Shown: positions 47,411 through 60,416 of the stretch, in pieces | How positions within the stretch are numbered: position 1 is the stretch's first letter | How the letters are laid out: each line of letters starts with the position of its first letter | Source: Haliotis asinina | Lineage: Eukaryota; Mollusca; Gastropoda; Lepetellida; Haliotidae | Assembly: GCF_037392515.1 (NCBI RefSeq) | Contig: NC_090291.1 | Span: forward strand, 29,188,001-29,252,000 | Length of the DNA: 64,000 nt | Reading direction: 5' to 3' | Translations under genes and position numbers: made by a program | The notes under the pieces: generated by a model | What the model was told of the DNA's origin: nothing | Databases searched by the model: none | Seen by the model: only the letters and a program-made list of their open reading frames with translations

Positions 47411-49813
47411 CTACAGTTTCGCCTCAACGCTACTCCATAAGGAAAACGTTGGTTTGAAGGTGGGATCCTGAATGGCGTCTCTGGTGATGTTGAACTGACT
47501 GATGTCATACTGGGTTCGCCCATCAACAGCAAGTTCACTCAGGATTTTTCCAAGCAGACTCGCAAATCTGAGTAAAAACAAACAGCCATGGAAATAATCT
47601 GACGGGCAAAATCAACAATGCGTATAAGCATCAAAAATGACCAAACATCCTCCGATTTTATTATTATGAAATCCTTCTGTCCGAAGAAATTTAGGTATAC
47701 ATCGTTTTTTTCAATCAAAGTGATTCCAAGGTTCGAAACAGTGTCATGTAGGGTATAATTTGTTTTGTTCGATATGTGAAATGTATATGCATTCATGCAG
47801 AAAGATCTATTGCGATACTCGAGAAAACATTGCCCGGTTTAATTTTATGTGAATAAGACAAAAGACATACTGAATAATCTAATATACCGAAACACCTTAT
47901 ATTTCACAGTACTATCATTTTGCATAAGTCCACTCTAAGGCATCACGCGGTCATGCATGACTGTTGGTTAGGCACTAGAGGTCTAAAATCTGAAAATGAT
48001 AAATTACTAAAAAAGATTGAATGCATGTTGAAGGTTTTCATTTTATTAAAATGTGATCTGAGGGCATAATTCAACCAATATTATGTCGCCTCTAAAATGT
48101 AGCTGCAGGATTGATGATAGTCGTTAGACCTTCACCGCTCATCAATAATGTGGTTTGGAAATGACACGTAGATATAAGGAACTATGAATACAGTAGTCAG
48201 TAGAGAGTATACGTCATTCACATTGCTCTTGGTCATATTGTACGAAATGTAACAAAAATATATTGTTCACACTGGTGACATTTGTTACACACCATTCATA
48301 TTAAAGCGTAAGTACAGGATGTGCCTGAAGTGGAACCTAAATAGTCTCACTACAACCAAGAACATGCATTCCAAGGAGTGCTCACTTGTACGCATGCCCA
48401 GCTCCACAACAAACGATGACGTCAGACCAGCCCTTGTATGCGCATGTGTCGACCAAGAAGTCTCTGTCTGGGGGCATGGTGTACAGGCAGGTCTTGGTCT
48501 GGAGGATTGGACCTAGGAACTGTAAACACCAAGTACAAATCAGGCTGTAAATTAATGTTAAGGCGTTACCATCTGAAGACGTGCAGTGTCACAGAAACAA
48601 TATGAAACAGGCATGACGCTGGATATACCCAAAACCATGGTATAAAGTTTTAACTTAAGGATACAAGCTCTTACGTTACAGGGGCGTTGGGGTAACCCGA
48701 GGGTTAAGGCGTTAGGGGTTTGAGCGGGATTTGATTCCCTACATGGGTACAACGTGTGAAGTCTATTTCTGGTGTTCCCCACCGTGGTATTGCTGAGATA
48801 TTGCCAAAAAGCAATGTAAAAGCTGACTGAGGAAAGTTTGGATGTTTGGGTCCGGCAAGAAATGGATAACATTTCCAATGACACCTGCATCAACTGTATG
48901 GATACTAGAATGAGCTAGGCATACAAAGTCTGATATACACCGTATAAACTGAGAAAACATCCCTTTCAGATAAACATCTTGGATTGCGATCATTTATTGA
49001 TTTGGTAATTTAAACAAGTTACTGAAACAAGGGAGTTTTAAATGATCGGCTTTCATGCGTATTTCTTGTCATTCAAACAAACACAGTCAAAATTGGTCTC
49101 TAGCAACCAATGCATGTGGCATGAGACAACTATCGAGGTCAGGTGGTCAGACTGGCTGACTTGACCGATGCATATCCCAAGTGTGTATATCAATGTTTAA
49201 TCACTGGGTTGTCAAATCCAGACTCAATTAATTACATACCACTGGTATATCGCTAAGTATTGCGTTAAAGAACAGATAAGCAAAACACACAACAACGCAA
49301 AAGATTAAAAGGGAAACACCCCAAAGTGTAACGAATGCCGTTTTACATAACTGATTCACTTTCCAAGTTCAGTTGTGTATCGTTCATCTTTATTCAGGCA
49401 CACTCTCCATATGGTCATTGCTATATAAACCATGCTTCATGTTTAATGGCTTGTAATTAATGTACATTTCACCAAAGGGCCTCCATCTACCTTGGGACAA
49501 ATCTCCTGTAGGAGCTCAGTGCAGATCCGCTCTTGATCAGGATCCGGTTCAAAGGTCCTCGTGTCGGCGGTTACAGCTTTACCTCCAACGTCGATCCCTA
49601 TCTTCGTCCCCGTGTTGCCGTGGATGGGCAGGGCGTAGAAGTCGTACTGCGGGCAGTGGAAAATCCAGATGGGGAACCTATCAAAGGAAAGATTTTGAGG
49701 GTTTCAACTTGTAGTCACGTTTTGACATAGTAACCATGATCATAAAACATTCTTGCAGTGCATTGACTGTTTCAGTATGTGGGTAGGTATATTGTATTGT
49801 GTACTAGTGTGTA

Positions 49814-49872
<59 letters not shown>

Positions 49873-52800
49873 TGATGATGATGACTGATAGGAGTTTTGG
49901 GGGTTTATCTTCATCCATCACATTCTCACGTTTTCTCGGTGAACTCCTTCATGTGCGGCGTGGCGTAGTACGTCACCTGCTCCTGCGTGACGGTGACGGG
50001 GACATGGACGCCGATCGTCCCCAGAACCGAGTTGAGCCACCCCCCTGACGTCACCACCACCTTCCGGCACTCGAACACGCCTTTCGTGGTGTGGACCTGT
50101 GTGAAAATGAAGTGTATACTAAGCAGCTAAACATATAAGCTCCCATTTTTTTGGTTCCACAAAAAAATAGCAAGCCTCATCCAACGATATCTGTCAGAAT
50201 GCATATAACTGAAATTGCGTTCTTTTGAGACTGTAGAGTGAGCAGGTTGGATTTTACGCCGTTTTAGCAATATTCCAGAAATATCACGACAAGGGAAACA
50301 AGCCTGCACATATTGTAACCATGGGAATCAAACACGGGAGTTCGGTTTGACGAATCAACGCTTTAAAAACAACACTACTCCACCGTTCCCTATATACACA
50401 AAGAGATAATGATTCAAAATCAGCATATGCAATGTCATTGTTCTGATCAAGTTCCGGCATATACAATGACAACGTTAACATTAAAAATGTAATTAAAATA
50501 CAATGACTTTAGTGTTGTTTATGACCAGTAGATATAGTCAGATTCTTATAGAGCATGTTAAGTACGTACGATGTCGTTAATGTTGATGATGTAAGGTGAG
50601 TACAACAATGTTAGTATGGAGCATGGAAAAAGGATGGTCAGTGACGCTGACTTTGAAAGTGTAAAGTACTACAATGACGTTGAATCCGGGGTTTTGAAGT
50701 ACGTACAATGACGTTGATGCTGGTGATGTAAGGTACGTACAATGACGTTGTAAAGTATGTACAATGACGTTGTAAAGTATGTACAGTGACGTTGTAAAGT
50801 ATGTACAGTGACGTTGATGTAAGGTACGTACAATGACGTTGATGTAAAGTACGTACAATGACGTTGATGCTGGTGATGTAAAGTACGTACAATGACGTTG
50901 ATGTAAAGTACGTACAATGACGTTGATGTAAAATACGTACAATGACGTTGATGTAAAGTACGTACAATGACGTTGATGTAAAATACGTACAATGACGTTG
51001 ATGTAAAGTACGTACTATGACGTTGCCGTTGTTGGCTCTAGTCAGTCTGGTAGCGGGACAGTTCTCCAGGATTGTCGCCCCGTTGCCCCTGGCCAGCTGA
51101 ATGTGGACAGCGTTGCCCATGACAGCGTCCACTAGACCCGATTGTCCCTGGTACAAGGCCACAATATCTGGACCCACTGTGAACTGGGGGTAGCGGGCCA
51201 TCAGTTGTTTGTTTGACAGTCTGTCGTATCTGATGAGGAAATGATATGTATATAAAACTGTCAGTTTGTGTAAGAGTTTCATTAGGTGGCGTTCTTTAAA
51301 AAGAAATCCAGATTCACCTAGCCAGAACCAGTTTGTTACGTCATCCGCTACACAATACAGCCTACCTGATATTGTTCCTGTCCATTTCTACAGCATACGC
51401 CTCCAAGCGTGCTTCAGTCTGTCCCTTCCTTGCCAGTCTCAGACCCCCGGTCATCCAGACAACCTGCAGGCCGGACTCGCGCTCTATCTGTTCCCATCTT
51501 CACCCCAACAGAATAGATATATGCCATGATGCTAAACGTAGCCACCGAATGTTCACTGCAAGACCTGTTTTTTCTGTTCAATGTCACCTACACATTTGCA
51601 CTAATGTTGCTGTGCTGCTCTAATGGTAATTACAACTACCGTGATAATGAGTACCTCATGAATATAAATATACTCACAAACAAATAGATATATATAGATA
51701 TATTTGGGGTGATATGTCTATACAATAATGTCATCAGCCTTCATTCCCCTAAAATATAAAAGAAACATTGCTTTTTGTGTTCAGTATATGTATGGTACTC
51801 CGTGTGGATCAGAGGTTCATTAAAGTGAATTGAACACCAGGGGCAACGAAAGCATACACCAGTGTTGGATGGTTGCCTAATTAAAACAAACAAGGGGTAA
51901 TTAATGCGTTTTTCATAACTTTGCTTTTGGTGCACTTCCACACAACTCACTCATTCACTCACTCACTCACTCACTCACCCACTCACCCACTCACTTACTC
52001 ACTCAAAAGGCAGTCACTTACGCCTTGAAGGTGTCGGGGACGAGTTTGGTGTAGCGATCATCGTGGTGCGTCAGGCGGCTGTAACACAACACCAAAGAAA
52101 CATATGACAGATGTTCCTTAAAACCCGGAAGTGAAGTAGATACCTATGTCACTTCCAGTTTCGTTGATGTATATCTATACGTGCTGTGGACGATGACATG
52201 ACTTGGTACAGAGAAGATACGTCTGGGTATGTTGTCACAAAAAATGACGAATCAACTACGTAGTCAATCTAGTCAATCACCCCCCTCAATGTCACAATGG
52301 AAGAAACTTCATGTAACTAATCCATTAACATGTTTGATGATGAGTTTTGGTCGAGGATGCCTTCCTTCCCGGGGACTGAAGTTTCACACCACTGGCCTAG
52401 CACTGTACGTTTGTCATGTAATCTTTCTTGTAACGACTGATCTTGCATATTTTCAATCAAACAGTGTACGTTTGCATGTAATCGCTCTTGCAACAACTGG
52501 GCTAGCGTATTGTCAAACAAGCAGTGTACATTTGTCATATAATCTTTTCGTTTAACTACTGGTCTGACAAACTGTCATGTTTGTCATGTAAGTGATGTTA
52601 GCATATTATCAAATTAGCTGCGTACACGAATACACAATGTCAGTTAGAAAGTGGCCAAATGTAACATATGTTATATTTGGTTGATACGTTCTCAGTGAAG
52701 TACAGCTTATTGAACTTCGTTCCGGGATTCGAACCCGTACTCTCAGAGGGAGACACTCAACTGCCAGTAGACAAGTAAGCTACCAACGACATGCGCAAAT

Positions 52801-54439
52801 AAACCGTGTATTCCTTTGGCATATTTGGATAACCCAAACAGCCGAAAACTGCAGACACAATGCCTTTTAGAAAGTGGAACATTTAATCATATTATATTTG
52901 GGATTACACTTTCTCAGGAAAAGAATTATATTCTAGAATGTCAACCACCAAAAGTACAGGAATCAGAATGTCACTGAGTACGTGTTATCCCAAATATGAC
53001 ATGTGTTATCTAACAAGGTTCATGTTCAGATTATTGTTTCGTGTCACCTTCAACCTAGCATAGTGTCAAACGTGCAGTGTCATGCTGCTTTCTGCCCTGG
53101 GTAGCAATCATCGATCTGGCATAATATGAATCTGATACTTCGTTCTTGATAACACCGTTCTAGACTAATGCTTAGTCTCTGAATAAATATTATTTTGATA
53201 GTAACAAACAAACCCATTTTAATATTGAAAAGGGGACCCAGTGATACCGGAGATTCAGACTTGCTTCATTTAAGGCTTTAGCATTGCAGAGGAGGCTTGG
53301 CAGAAGGCAAAATAATGTGGTTCAGGGACTGTCAGATAGACTACGACCGATCCAGCATACTAACAGTGCAGCAGTAACACATACGATTAATGAGCAGGAA
53401 TATATTATCTGTGTAAATTAAGTTATTCGTTAATGCTAAACTGACATGATCCGTGATACGTCTTGTGAACCTCCTCGTTCATGGCCGAGAGAAAACTGCT
53501 CGAGACCAAGGGCTGAAATATAAAATACATTTCCTTAAAACAGGGGTGAAACTGTATGTTCTTCCTACCGTACGTACACGTATCACATTGTATTACCAGG
53601 CACTCGCTTCACTACCTTGGTTCGGTATATGAGATGTCAACATAATGCAGAAAAATGACAAGAAGAGCCAAACCTAGATACATTTTGACAAAATTAATCG
53701 ATTTCAAGATATTTTAGGAAAAAAAGGTTTTAAAAGGTTTAAAACGTTTGATACAATGACAGTACGAAAACCGAATATACCGATTTTGTTCTATTACAGA
53801 AAACCGAACCAAAGGCAAAATATCACGGTATACCGTTTCACCCCTTTCTTAAATAAATTTGTATTTACATAGTGAGCAAGTGACCTTTTTTTCTGCTGAC
53901 TAATGCTGTAGCTGAACTGACTACAGCAGTTCAGCTACAGCTACACTATTCCACCTATGTCATGGCGTGTCAGACTGTAAAGGAGCAACTCCGGGTATGT
54001 TTTATAGAAAAGGCGCCCACGGACTTTCAAGAGTCTTACTCATCTAGCCTTACCGCATATACTACCCTTGGATGATCTGTATCGGGCCTATTTTTCGGGG
54101 CCTGTATAACAGACTACCCGAGGTGATGCACGTGTTGGACATGAGCCCGGATATGGTGCTGACAGCCTGAAATACCATGATCATAGATTCCTGTTCAGCC
54201 TAAGGCACGCAACTCAGCACAATCGTACACTACAAGGCTAATGGTGCCCCTAACATACAGACAACGAAGTGTTTATATAATACAAATGAACACAATTATT
54301 GGACGCAACATGTCGAGAATTAATAACAAAACATCTCACCTGAGTTGGAACGTTTTGACAGCCAGTACAGTGCTCCGCTGCCGATGCCTCCACAACCAAT
54401 GACAATGTACTCATAATACTGTTTCTTTGTCGCAGCCAT
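47411..54439 (-). CDS. PIPOX: PIPOX-like gene 1: peroxisomal sarcosine / L-pipecolate oxidase
   Basis: FAD-dependent oxidase of the monomeric sarcosine oxidase family; it oxidises N-methyl or cyclic amino acids such as sarcosine or pipecolate in peroxisomes, releasing H2O2 (family knowledge). Nine exons, all with GT-AG borders and matching phases: 54439-54340, 53512-53446, 52078-52022, 51497-51366, 51229-51016, 50096-49930, 49677-49491, 48519-48386, 47567-47411; 1215 nt, 404 aa (human PIPOX is about 390). The dinucleotide-binding motif GCGGIG is at residues 15-20, followed by LEQFSLGHERGGSQDVSRI. Cys319 in TKTCLYTMPPD aligns with the cysteine that binds FAD covalently in this family. The C-terminus AKL is a type-1 peroxisomal signal. 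The start gives the usual short N-terminus before the motif. The preferred substrate cannot be told from sequence. Confidence 0.9.
48680..48830 (+). mobile_element. tRNA-derived SINE in PIPOX-1 intron 7
   Basis: It has TTGGGGTAACCCGAGGGTTA, GGATTTGATTCCCTACATGG, TACAACGTGTGAAGTC and TATTTCTGGTGTTCCCCACC. Confidence 0.8.
49136..49280 (+). mobile_element. SINE (family of 21981-22250) in PIPOX-1 intron 7
   Basis: It has GAGGTCAGGTGGTCAGAC, ATCACTGGGTTGTCAAATCC, AGACTCAATTAATTACATAC and TATTGCGTTAAAGAAC. Confidence 0.7.
49818..49871. repeat. (GT)n(GA)n microsatellite in PIPOX-1 intron 6
   Basis: About 30 bp of GT followed by about 22 bp of GA. Confidence 0.95.
50238..50385 (-). mobile_element. 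tRNA-derived SINE in PIPOX-1 intron 5
   Basis: In reverse orientation, TTTAAAGCGTTGATTCGTC, CCGTGTTTGATTCCCATGG and GCTAAAACGGCGTAAAATCC are recognisable. Confidence 0.65.
50690..51015 (-). repeat. Minisatellite that repeats the exon-5 splice donor (PIPOX-1 intron 5)
   Basis: About 12 units, mostly 25 bp (plus-strand GTTGATGTAAAGTACGTAC then AATGAC), with 22-bp and 34-bp variants. On the gene strand each unit reads AACGTCATTGTACGTAC, copying the true exon-5 border AACGTCATA|GTACGTAC. The last unit merges into the exon at 51016. Confidence 0.93.
51950..52005. repeat. (ACTC)n microsatellite in PIPOX-1 intron 3
   Basis: A CACTCACTCAC-type tract like the tails of the local SINEs; it may be an expanded SINE tail. 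It lies within 20 bp of the exon-3 donor. Confidence 0.9.
52716..52790 (-). other. tRNA-like sequence (tRNA-derived SINE head or tRNA pseudogene)
   Basis: On the minus strand TCGTTGGTAGC starts and CCCGGAACGA ends a stretch of about 71 nt with a T-arm-like ACGGGTTCGAATCCCGG. TCGTT can pair with AACGA as part of an acceptor stem. The anticodon region does not fold convincingly, so I do not call a functional tRNA. It lies in PIPOX-1 intron 2. Confidence 0.4.
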
Positions 54440-56199
54440 TGTGCAATCTGTGTCTGTGAGATAGGCACAGTAGATCCTGCCTTCACGGTGCTGGAGAACG
54501 TAACAGCTGTCTAGATAGTACTGCAGGGCGTCCACATGCATAGTCTTATAAACCAAACGTATTAAATGCCCCAATTACGACTACTGGAGGTGTGTGACTA
54601 CCCATGCCATATAACGCATAAATACATTGGAGCATGAAGGTCTTGATAACAGTGACGTCAGTGGAATAAATTATCTTTGATTCCGCTGACGTGTTGCACA
54701 TGCATGTTGTCTGACACCTTGGCACCCGGTACAATTATCCAATCTTCATACCTGGCCTTTCTAGGAGAAGTGTCAACACACAATATATTTTGAAATGCGT
54801 TTGATGTAAATCCTGGAGAGCAGAAACTAGAATTAGAATTGGCGTGTGCTGATTTCACGTTGTAATGACGTTAATAAACATAAACTAATAGTTATGTGTG
54901 TAATTATATTATGCTAACTTGCACACACAAGGTGTATGCTCAGAACGCTAACTAAATAACAGCGTGCACTTCAACCAGGCTGAATGTCAGGCGCTAGAAG
55001 GTGAACAGACTATCACATCCCACTGGGTACCCATGACCTGCAGAGCATCGAGGTTATCGAGATATCGAGATTACTGGACTGGAAAATCCACATTATAAAT
55101 TAGATTCTTCTAGTCGGAATCTAAGGAAATTACACGTCCTTCTGGCTTAACAAATGCAGTATTCTAAACATGAAACCCTAAAGGTCTGGTCTATACATAG
55201 GATTGTGTTGGAGATGAACCCCCGAATGACCATATAAAGACACACTTTTAGTAGAATACACTGGTGAACTACATACAACCTTGATTGCTTAACCCACGCA
55301 ATGAAGTGCAATACAAATCGTATGCTGAACCCTCGGTACACACCCTCATACAGAGTCACACAACAGATCCAACCAATGTCCCTATCTCAGTTACTTGCAT
55401 TCATCAGATTATTTGTGTTAATTAGCGTGGCAGATACACCACCAGATCTTGGCCAAATGTCATATCAAATCACCAACAAATCCTGGTCAAATCTTTGTGG
55501 GTTCGAACAGGTTGTGCTTCCTGGGAAAAGTGCCATTCACTGTCTGGGCTACCTGTAAATAAGGCTAGGGCCCCTAGCTGTTAATGAGCATTAGCGGCTC
55601 GGAAAGGCCACGAGCATTCATAATTCATAATCGATCGACAGCTATGATAATACTGAGGTATTGAATACTGATACTGAAATACATTGTGCACTAACACTGT
55701 CTACATAGTGTGTCCTCACGATACTGAAACTGCCAAACGGGTACCGTACGACCAGTACGCATGCCGCGTTCTCATCGTGCTAAGTGTACCAGTACTCACA
55801 GAATGCAACCAAGGCTGTTCTAAATACAAAAGTCCACGTCCACTAGAATACCATTATGGTCAACGTACTGGCCTATTATTTTAACCGTCAGCCTTCATTT
55901 AAAGATTGTATAAAAAATGTTGTAATTGTGGTGATTATCACCATGAATTAAATTCTTACGATCTATTTGGGGAGTTTCAACCACGTGAAAGGCCTGCAAT
56001 ACAAGGGAATGTTAATTGATATATTCACACTAAGAGCAAGCGCCAAATACATTTCCGTTGCTGAATGATAACAAATCCAAACACAAAGTGAATAAATTTA
56101 TATTTGGAAAGGATGGCAGTTTTGTGGAATAGGTTCAACTTATGCTGACATTGACACTGTCTCCTCTGGGAGATGCACGGGAGAGAAGCAGCTTCCTGT
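54440..56199. other. Intergenic between the two PIPOX genes
   Basis: 54440-54730 aligns by eye with the region upstream of PIPOX-2 (62549-62840): CACGGTGCTGGA, GTGTGTGACT, GTGGAATAAAT, TGATGTGTTG. This upstream region was therefore duplicated with the gene and should hold the promoter. No TATA box stands out. The remainder has no recognisable feature. Confidence 0.6.
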
Positions 56200-59100
56200 T
56201 TATAGCTTTGCCTCTATGTTACTGCCCATAAAAAACGTTGGTTTGAAGGTTGGGTCCTGGATGGCGTCCCTGGTGATGTTGAACGGACTGATGTCGTACT
56301 GGGTTCGTCCATCAACGGCGAGTTCGCTCAGGATCTTACCAAGAAGACTTGCAAATCTGAAGAATAAAAATCCATGGAAGATATAGATATAAACAGTCGG
56401 GTAAATTGACTGACAATATCACAACAGGTGACACTGGAAATGGGCTTCATGCACGGTGCCCATGTGAAGAATCGAACACGGGTGCTCCGTGTGATGAGCA
56501 AACGATTTAACCACAAACCCACTATGCCCTTCAGTGGGGTTTTTCGTGGTTTATTTTCAATATCAATATTATATCTCTCCGGTGTGTTCCACTGAAAATG
56601 TTTAATTTGTTTGACCTAATTTTTCTTGTGTTCTGTTCAACTCAGCAATAATCAAGATATATGAAGGCGGTCTTTACATAATCAAGTATCAATCAGAGAG
56701 TTCATTGATCATGACTATTGATCAACGCAAGTGGAAATTGATACCATGGCACGTGTTAACACCATCCGATCCCGTTAATCGGCTATCAGTGCTATGTCCA
56801 AACGAAGAACCATGTGCAGTCATCATTGTAAGTTTGATCTACTCCTTAAACCATTAAGTCAAAACTTTAAAATCTCTTAAAACACAGAATATAGCAATAG
56901 CTAATGGGAAATAACAGACATAGGGAGACTCTGGTTCATACGTCTGAATATGATCCTAAATATTGTCACTACTTTCGAGAAAATGCTCACTTATACGCAT
57001 GTCCAGCTCCACAACAAACGATGACGTCAGACCAGCCCTTGTATACGCATGTGTCGACCACGAAGTCTCTGTCCGGGGGCATGGTGTACAAACAAGTCTT
57101 GGTCTGGAGGATTGGTCCCAGGAACTGTAAACACCAAGCACAAGATGCCAATATGCTTTATTCAGTATCAGAGGCCTCCAGCCTGGAGAAGATTGTAGTT
57201 TATTTCACCACACCAATTCAATCGTTTAACAGACGGGGTCACAGGACGGAGGCGTTTCAAGCGATCATTTAGCAAACCTATCAAATTTGGTATTCTGGTA
57301 TTTTGGTAATATACGTTAAATATTAACTCACTCACTCACTCAACTTTGGTATTCACAATTAATTCCCCGTGAAAGTCGACCGTTGTGTTTTTATTTACTA
57401 ATAGGCAAATGTTTTTATCGGCCACTGTTTTATAAACAGCGGTCATATTCATTTCTAATGTATTATGATCATTACGCATCTTTCCTCGAAGGTCCAACAA
57501 AATTATTGTATACGACACCCAAAATGTCTACATGTCAGTCGCAAAAGTTGCGATAGCTGAACTCTGATCCAACCTGCAATTATGGAACAACGCTGATTTG
57601 TGAGCGGTTGTAGAGCATGACGCGGTACTCTTTTACGTCCTTACATTTTTTAATTCGTCTATGGGCAGTGCCGACTGGAAACGATAACCCAAGTTCATTA
57701 AAGATTTTGCCGTTCTGTTTTAAATACCATTAGCCCCTTGTGAAATGGACCCAACAATATATACTATGATACCTGTTTAAAGAAATCATTTATATACCTT
57801 GGGACAAATCTCCTGCAAGAGCTCTGTACAGATCCGCTCTCGAACAGGATCCGGTTCAAAGGTCCTCGTGTCGGCGGTAACCACGTTCCCTTGAGCATCG
57901 ACGCCAATCTTCGACCCCGTGTTGCCATGGATGGGAAGGGCGTAAATATTGTAACGGGGACAGTGAAAAATGAAGATGGGGAACCTACAACAGAACAGCT
58001 TTTTGTATTTCAATTTGCAGTCAGCGATATCGACTTTAATAACTGTGTCAATCTTTGCTAAATATTTGCTAAACAAACTGGCGTGTGTTTGCGACTGGGA
58101 GAATGACAGTTACATAGGCAGTTCTCTTAGAGAATGAACCAATGAGCTGCACTGCAACACACCAGGGTCTAGATTTTCGAAGTTCTCTTAGCGCTAAGAA
58201 AGTCGTAAGTTAGCGTTAATGTATGGCACTTACGACTACCTTATCGCTAAGGTATGAATGACCGTACGTGTGTATGTTTTGTCGTCGTCGTTGTTGTTGT
58301 TGTTTCTTTGTTGAATGATAATACTGGTTCCGTTATATCCAGCTGATCCAGGGACTTAAACGAGTCAAAACACTTTCCATACTTACAGGATATCTCCCCT
58401 TTGTACAGTGAAGGTGAAGTTACACGGGTTGTACCGTCGTACTTGAGAGTATATGACGACGTGCAGGTGAGTGTATGTGTGGCTGCATGTACCAGCCCAT
58501 ACTACAGCTGGTTTTACAGTGCTAGCTCACTGAGATACCAAGCCACAGGTGAATATCCTTCTCAGGCATATTATAGTGACTCCGAGCTGACCATTGTTGT
58601 ACCCATTAATCCAGAGCGCCAGGCAGGGACCGACAAGCACCATATCATGATTATGACAGTGATAGCAGAGAGACTGCCCGGCGAGTTCTGGTCAGTATTT
58701 GTACTCACTTTTCCTTGGTGAACTCCTTCATGTGCGGCGTGGCGTAGTACGTCACCTGCTCCTGTGTGACGGTGACGGGGACATGGACGCCGATCGTCCC
58801 CAGAACCTTGTTGAGCCACCCTCCTGACGTCACCACCACCTTCCGGCACTCGAACACGCCCTTCGTGGTGTGGACCTGACAAAAGAATCCTTGATCAGCT
58901 TCAGCGAAGAAGCATGTATTTTGATCATTTCTCAAAGAAATGGCAGACTATATCTACCAATATCTACCGATATATTTTTAGAAAGCCTGCGAAGTTTGTT
59001 TAGTCCGAAGTTAAATGTAATATATCTGCAGATGCAAAGGCTTTTAAGATACGAGTACTCACATATTCTTCAAGATCAGTTGAAAAGTGCATGCAATGGT

Positions 59101-60350
59101 ATAGCCGCTGCCATGTTCAGGGACGTTTTTATGGAAATTCCATTTGAAGAATGACTTTGATATCGAGCATGTAAAGTGAGTCAATTGACATTGTATAGTA
59201 CTACAATACATTTGTTATTGAGCATGTATAGTATATGTTGATGTGAAGTATGTACACTGACGTTGATATTGGTGACGTAAAGTACATACAACGCCGTTGA
59301 TGCTGGTGATGTAAAGTGCGTAAAATGACATTTATGTTGGTGTTGTAAAGGACGTACTATGACGTTGCCGTTGTTGGCCCTAGTCAACCTGGTAGCGGGA
59401 CAGTTCTCCAAGATTGTAACCCCGTTGCCCCTGGATAGCTGAATGTGGACAGCGTTGCCCATGGCAGCGTCCACTAGACCCGATTGCTCCTGGTACAAGG
59501 CCACAATATCTGGACCCACTGTGAACTGGGGATAGCGGGCCATCAGCTGCTGGTTTGACATTCTGTCGTATCTGATGAGGACATTACATGTGTACCAGCC
59601 ATATAAAGAAACTGTGCACTGCCAAAATATTATCCCAGTTGATAAGTACGATAACAATGTGAAAGGTACCGGTACAAACAAACTTTAATGGAGGGATCAT
59701 TTTAGCAATATTCCAACAACATCAAAGTGGGGGACACCAGAAATGAGCATCACACATTGTACCCATGTGGGGAATCGAATCCGGTTCTTTGGCGTGACGA
59801 GAGAACGCTTTAACCACTAGCGCCCTTCGTATCTGATGAGGAAATAACATGCATATAATTCGTTCTGTACATACATTATACGTATGGGTACCACTTGAAT
59901 GCTCAAACCGGACTAGAATCAGAAATTTATTTCAAGATGGCTCCTTCCAAAGAGAACTCAAAATCAGACAACAGTCAAACTTGATTTGTTTTCGTTGCAC
60001 TTGTAACCTACTTGATGTTGTTCTTGTCCATTTCTAAAGCGTACTTCTCCAACATGGCGTCATTCTGTCCCTTCCTGGCCAGCCTCAGACCCCCGGTCAT
60101 CCATACAACCTGGAGGCCGGACTCGCGCTCTATCTGTTCCCATCTTCACAAACAAATGTATAACTTCATGTTAGGGTTAGCTGCCAAGTGCAATCCACCC
60201 CTTTAATTCTAAAACATTTACTATGCGTATTTGCAGTAATATGCTCCGGGCATTCTCTTTAACAATGGTTCACTGGTACATGTAAACAAAATTAAGCATA
60301 TTTGGAGATTTCTTCTATGCAATTGTGTGATCGGTGTTCAGTATATATAC

Positions 60351-60416
<66 letters not shown>

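Noticed and set aside
50577-51282. Minus-strand repeat frames (RTLHQRHCTYF units), or a CRISPR-like array
   Set aside because: The first part is exon 5 of PIPOX-1; the rest is the intronic minisatellite. Units are contiguous with no unique spacers, so it is not CRISPR, and the genome is animal.
52716-52790. A functional tRNA gene on the minus strand
   Set aside because: The T-arm is good, but the anticodon arm and D-arm are not convincing and no terminator-like T run fits; reported only as tRNA-like.
58401-58721. 106-aa plus-strand frame inside PIPOX-2 intron 6
   Set aside because: It overlaps a probable SINE-like element on the strand opposite the gene and shows no known domain.
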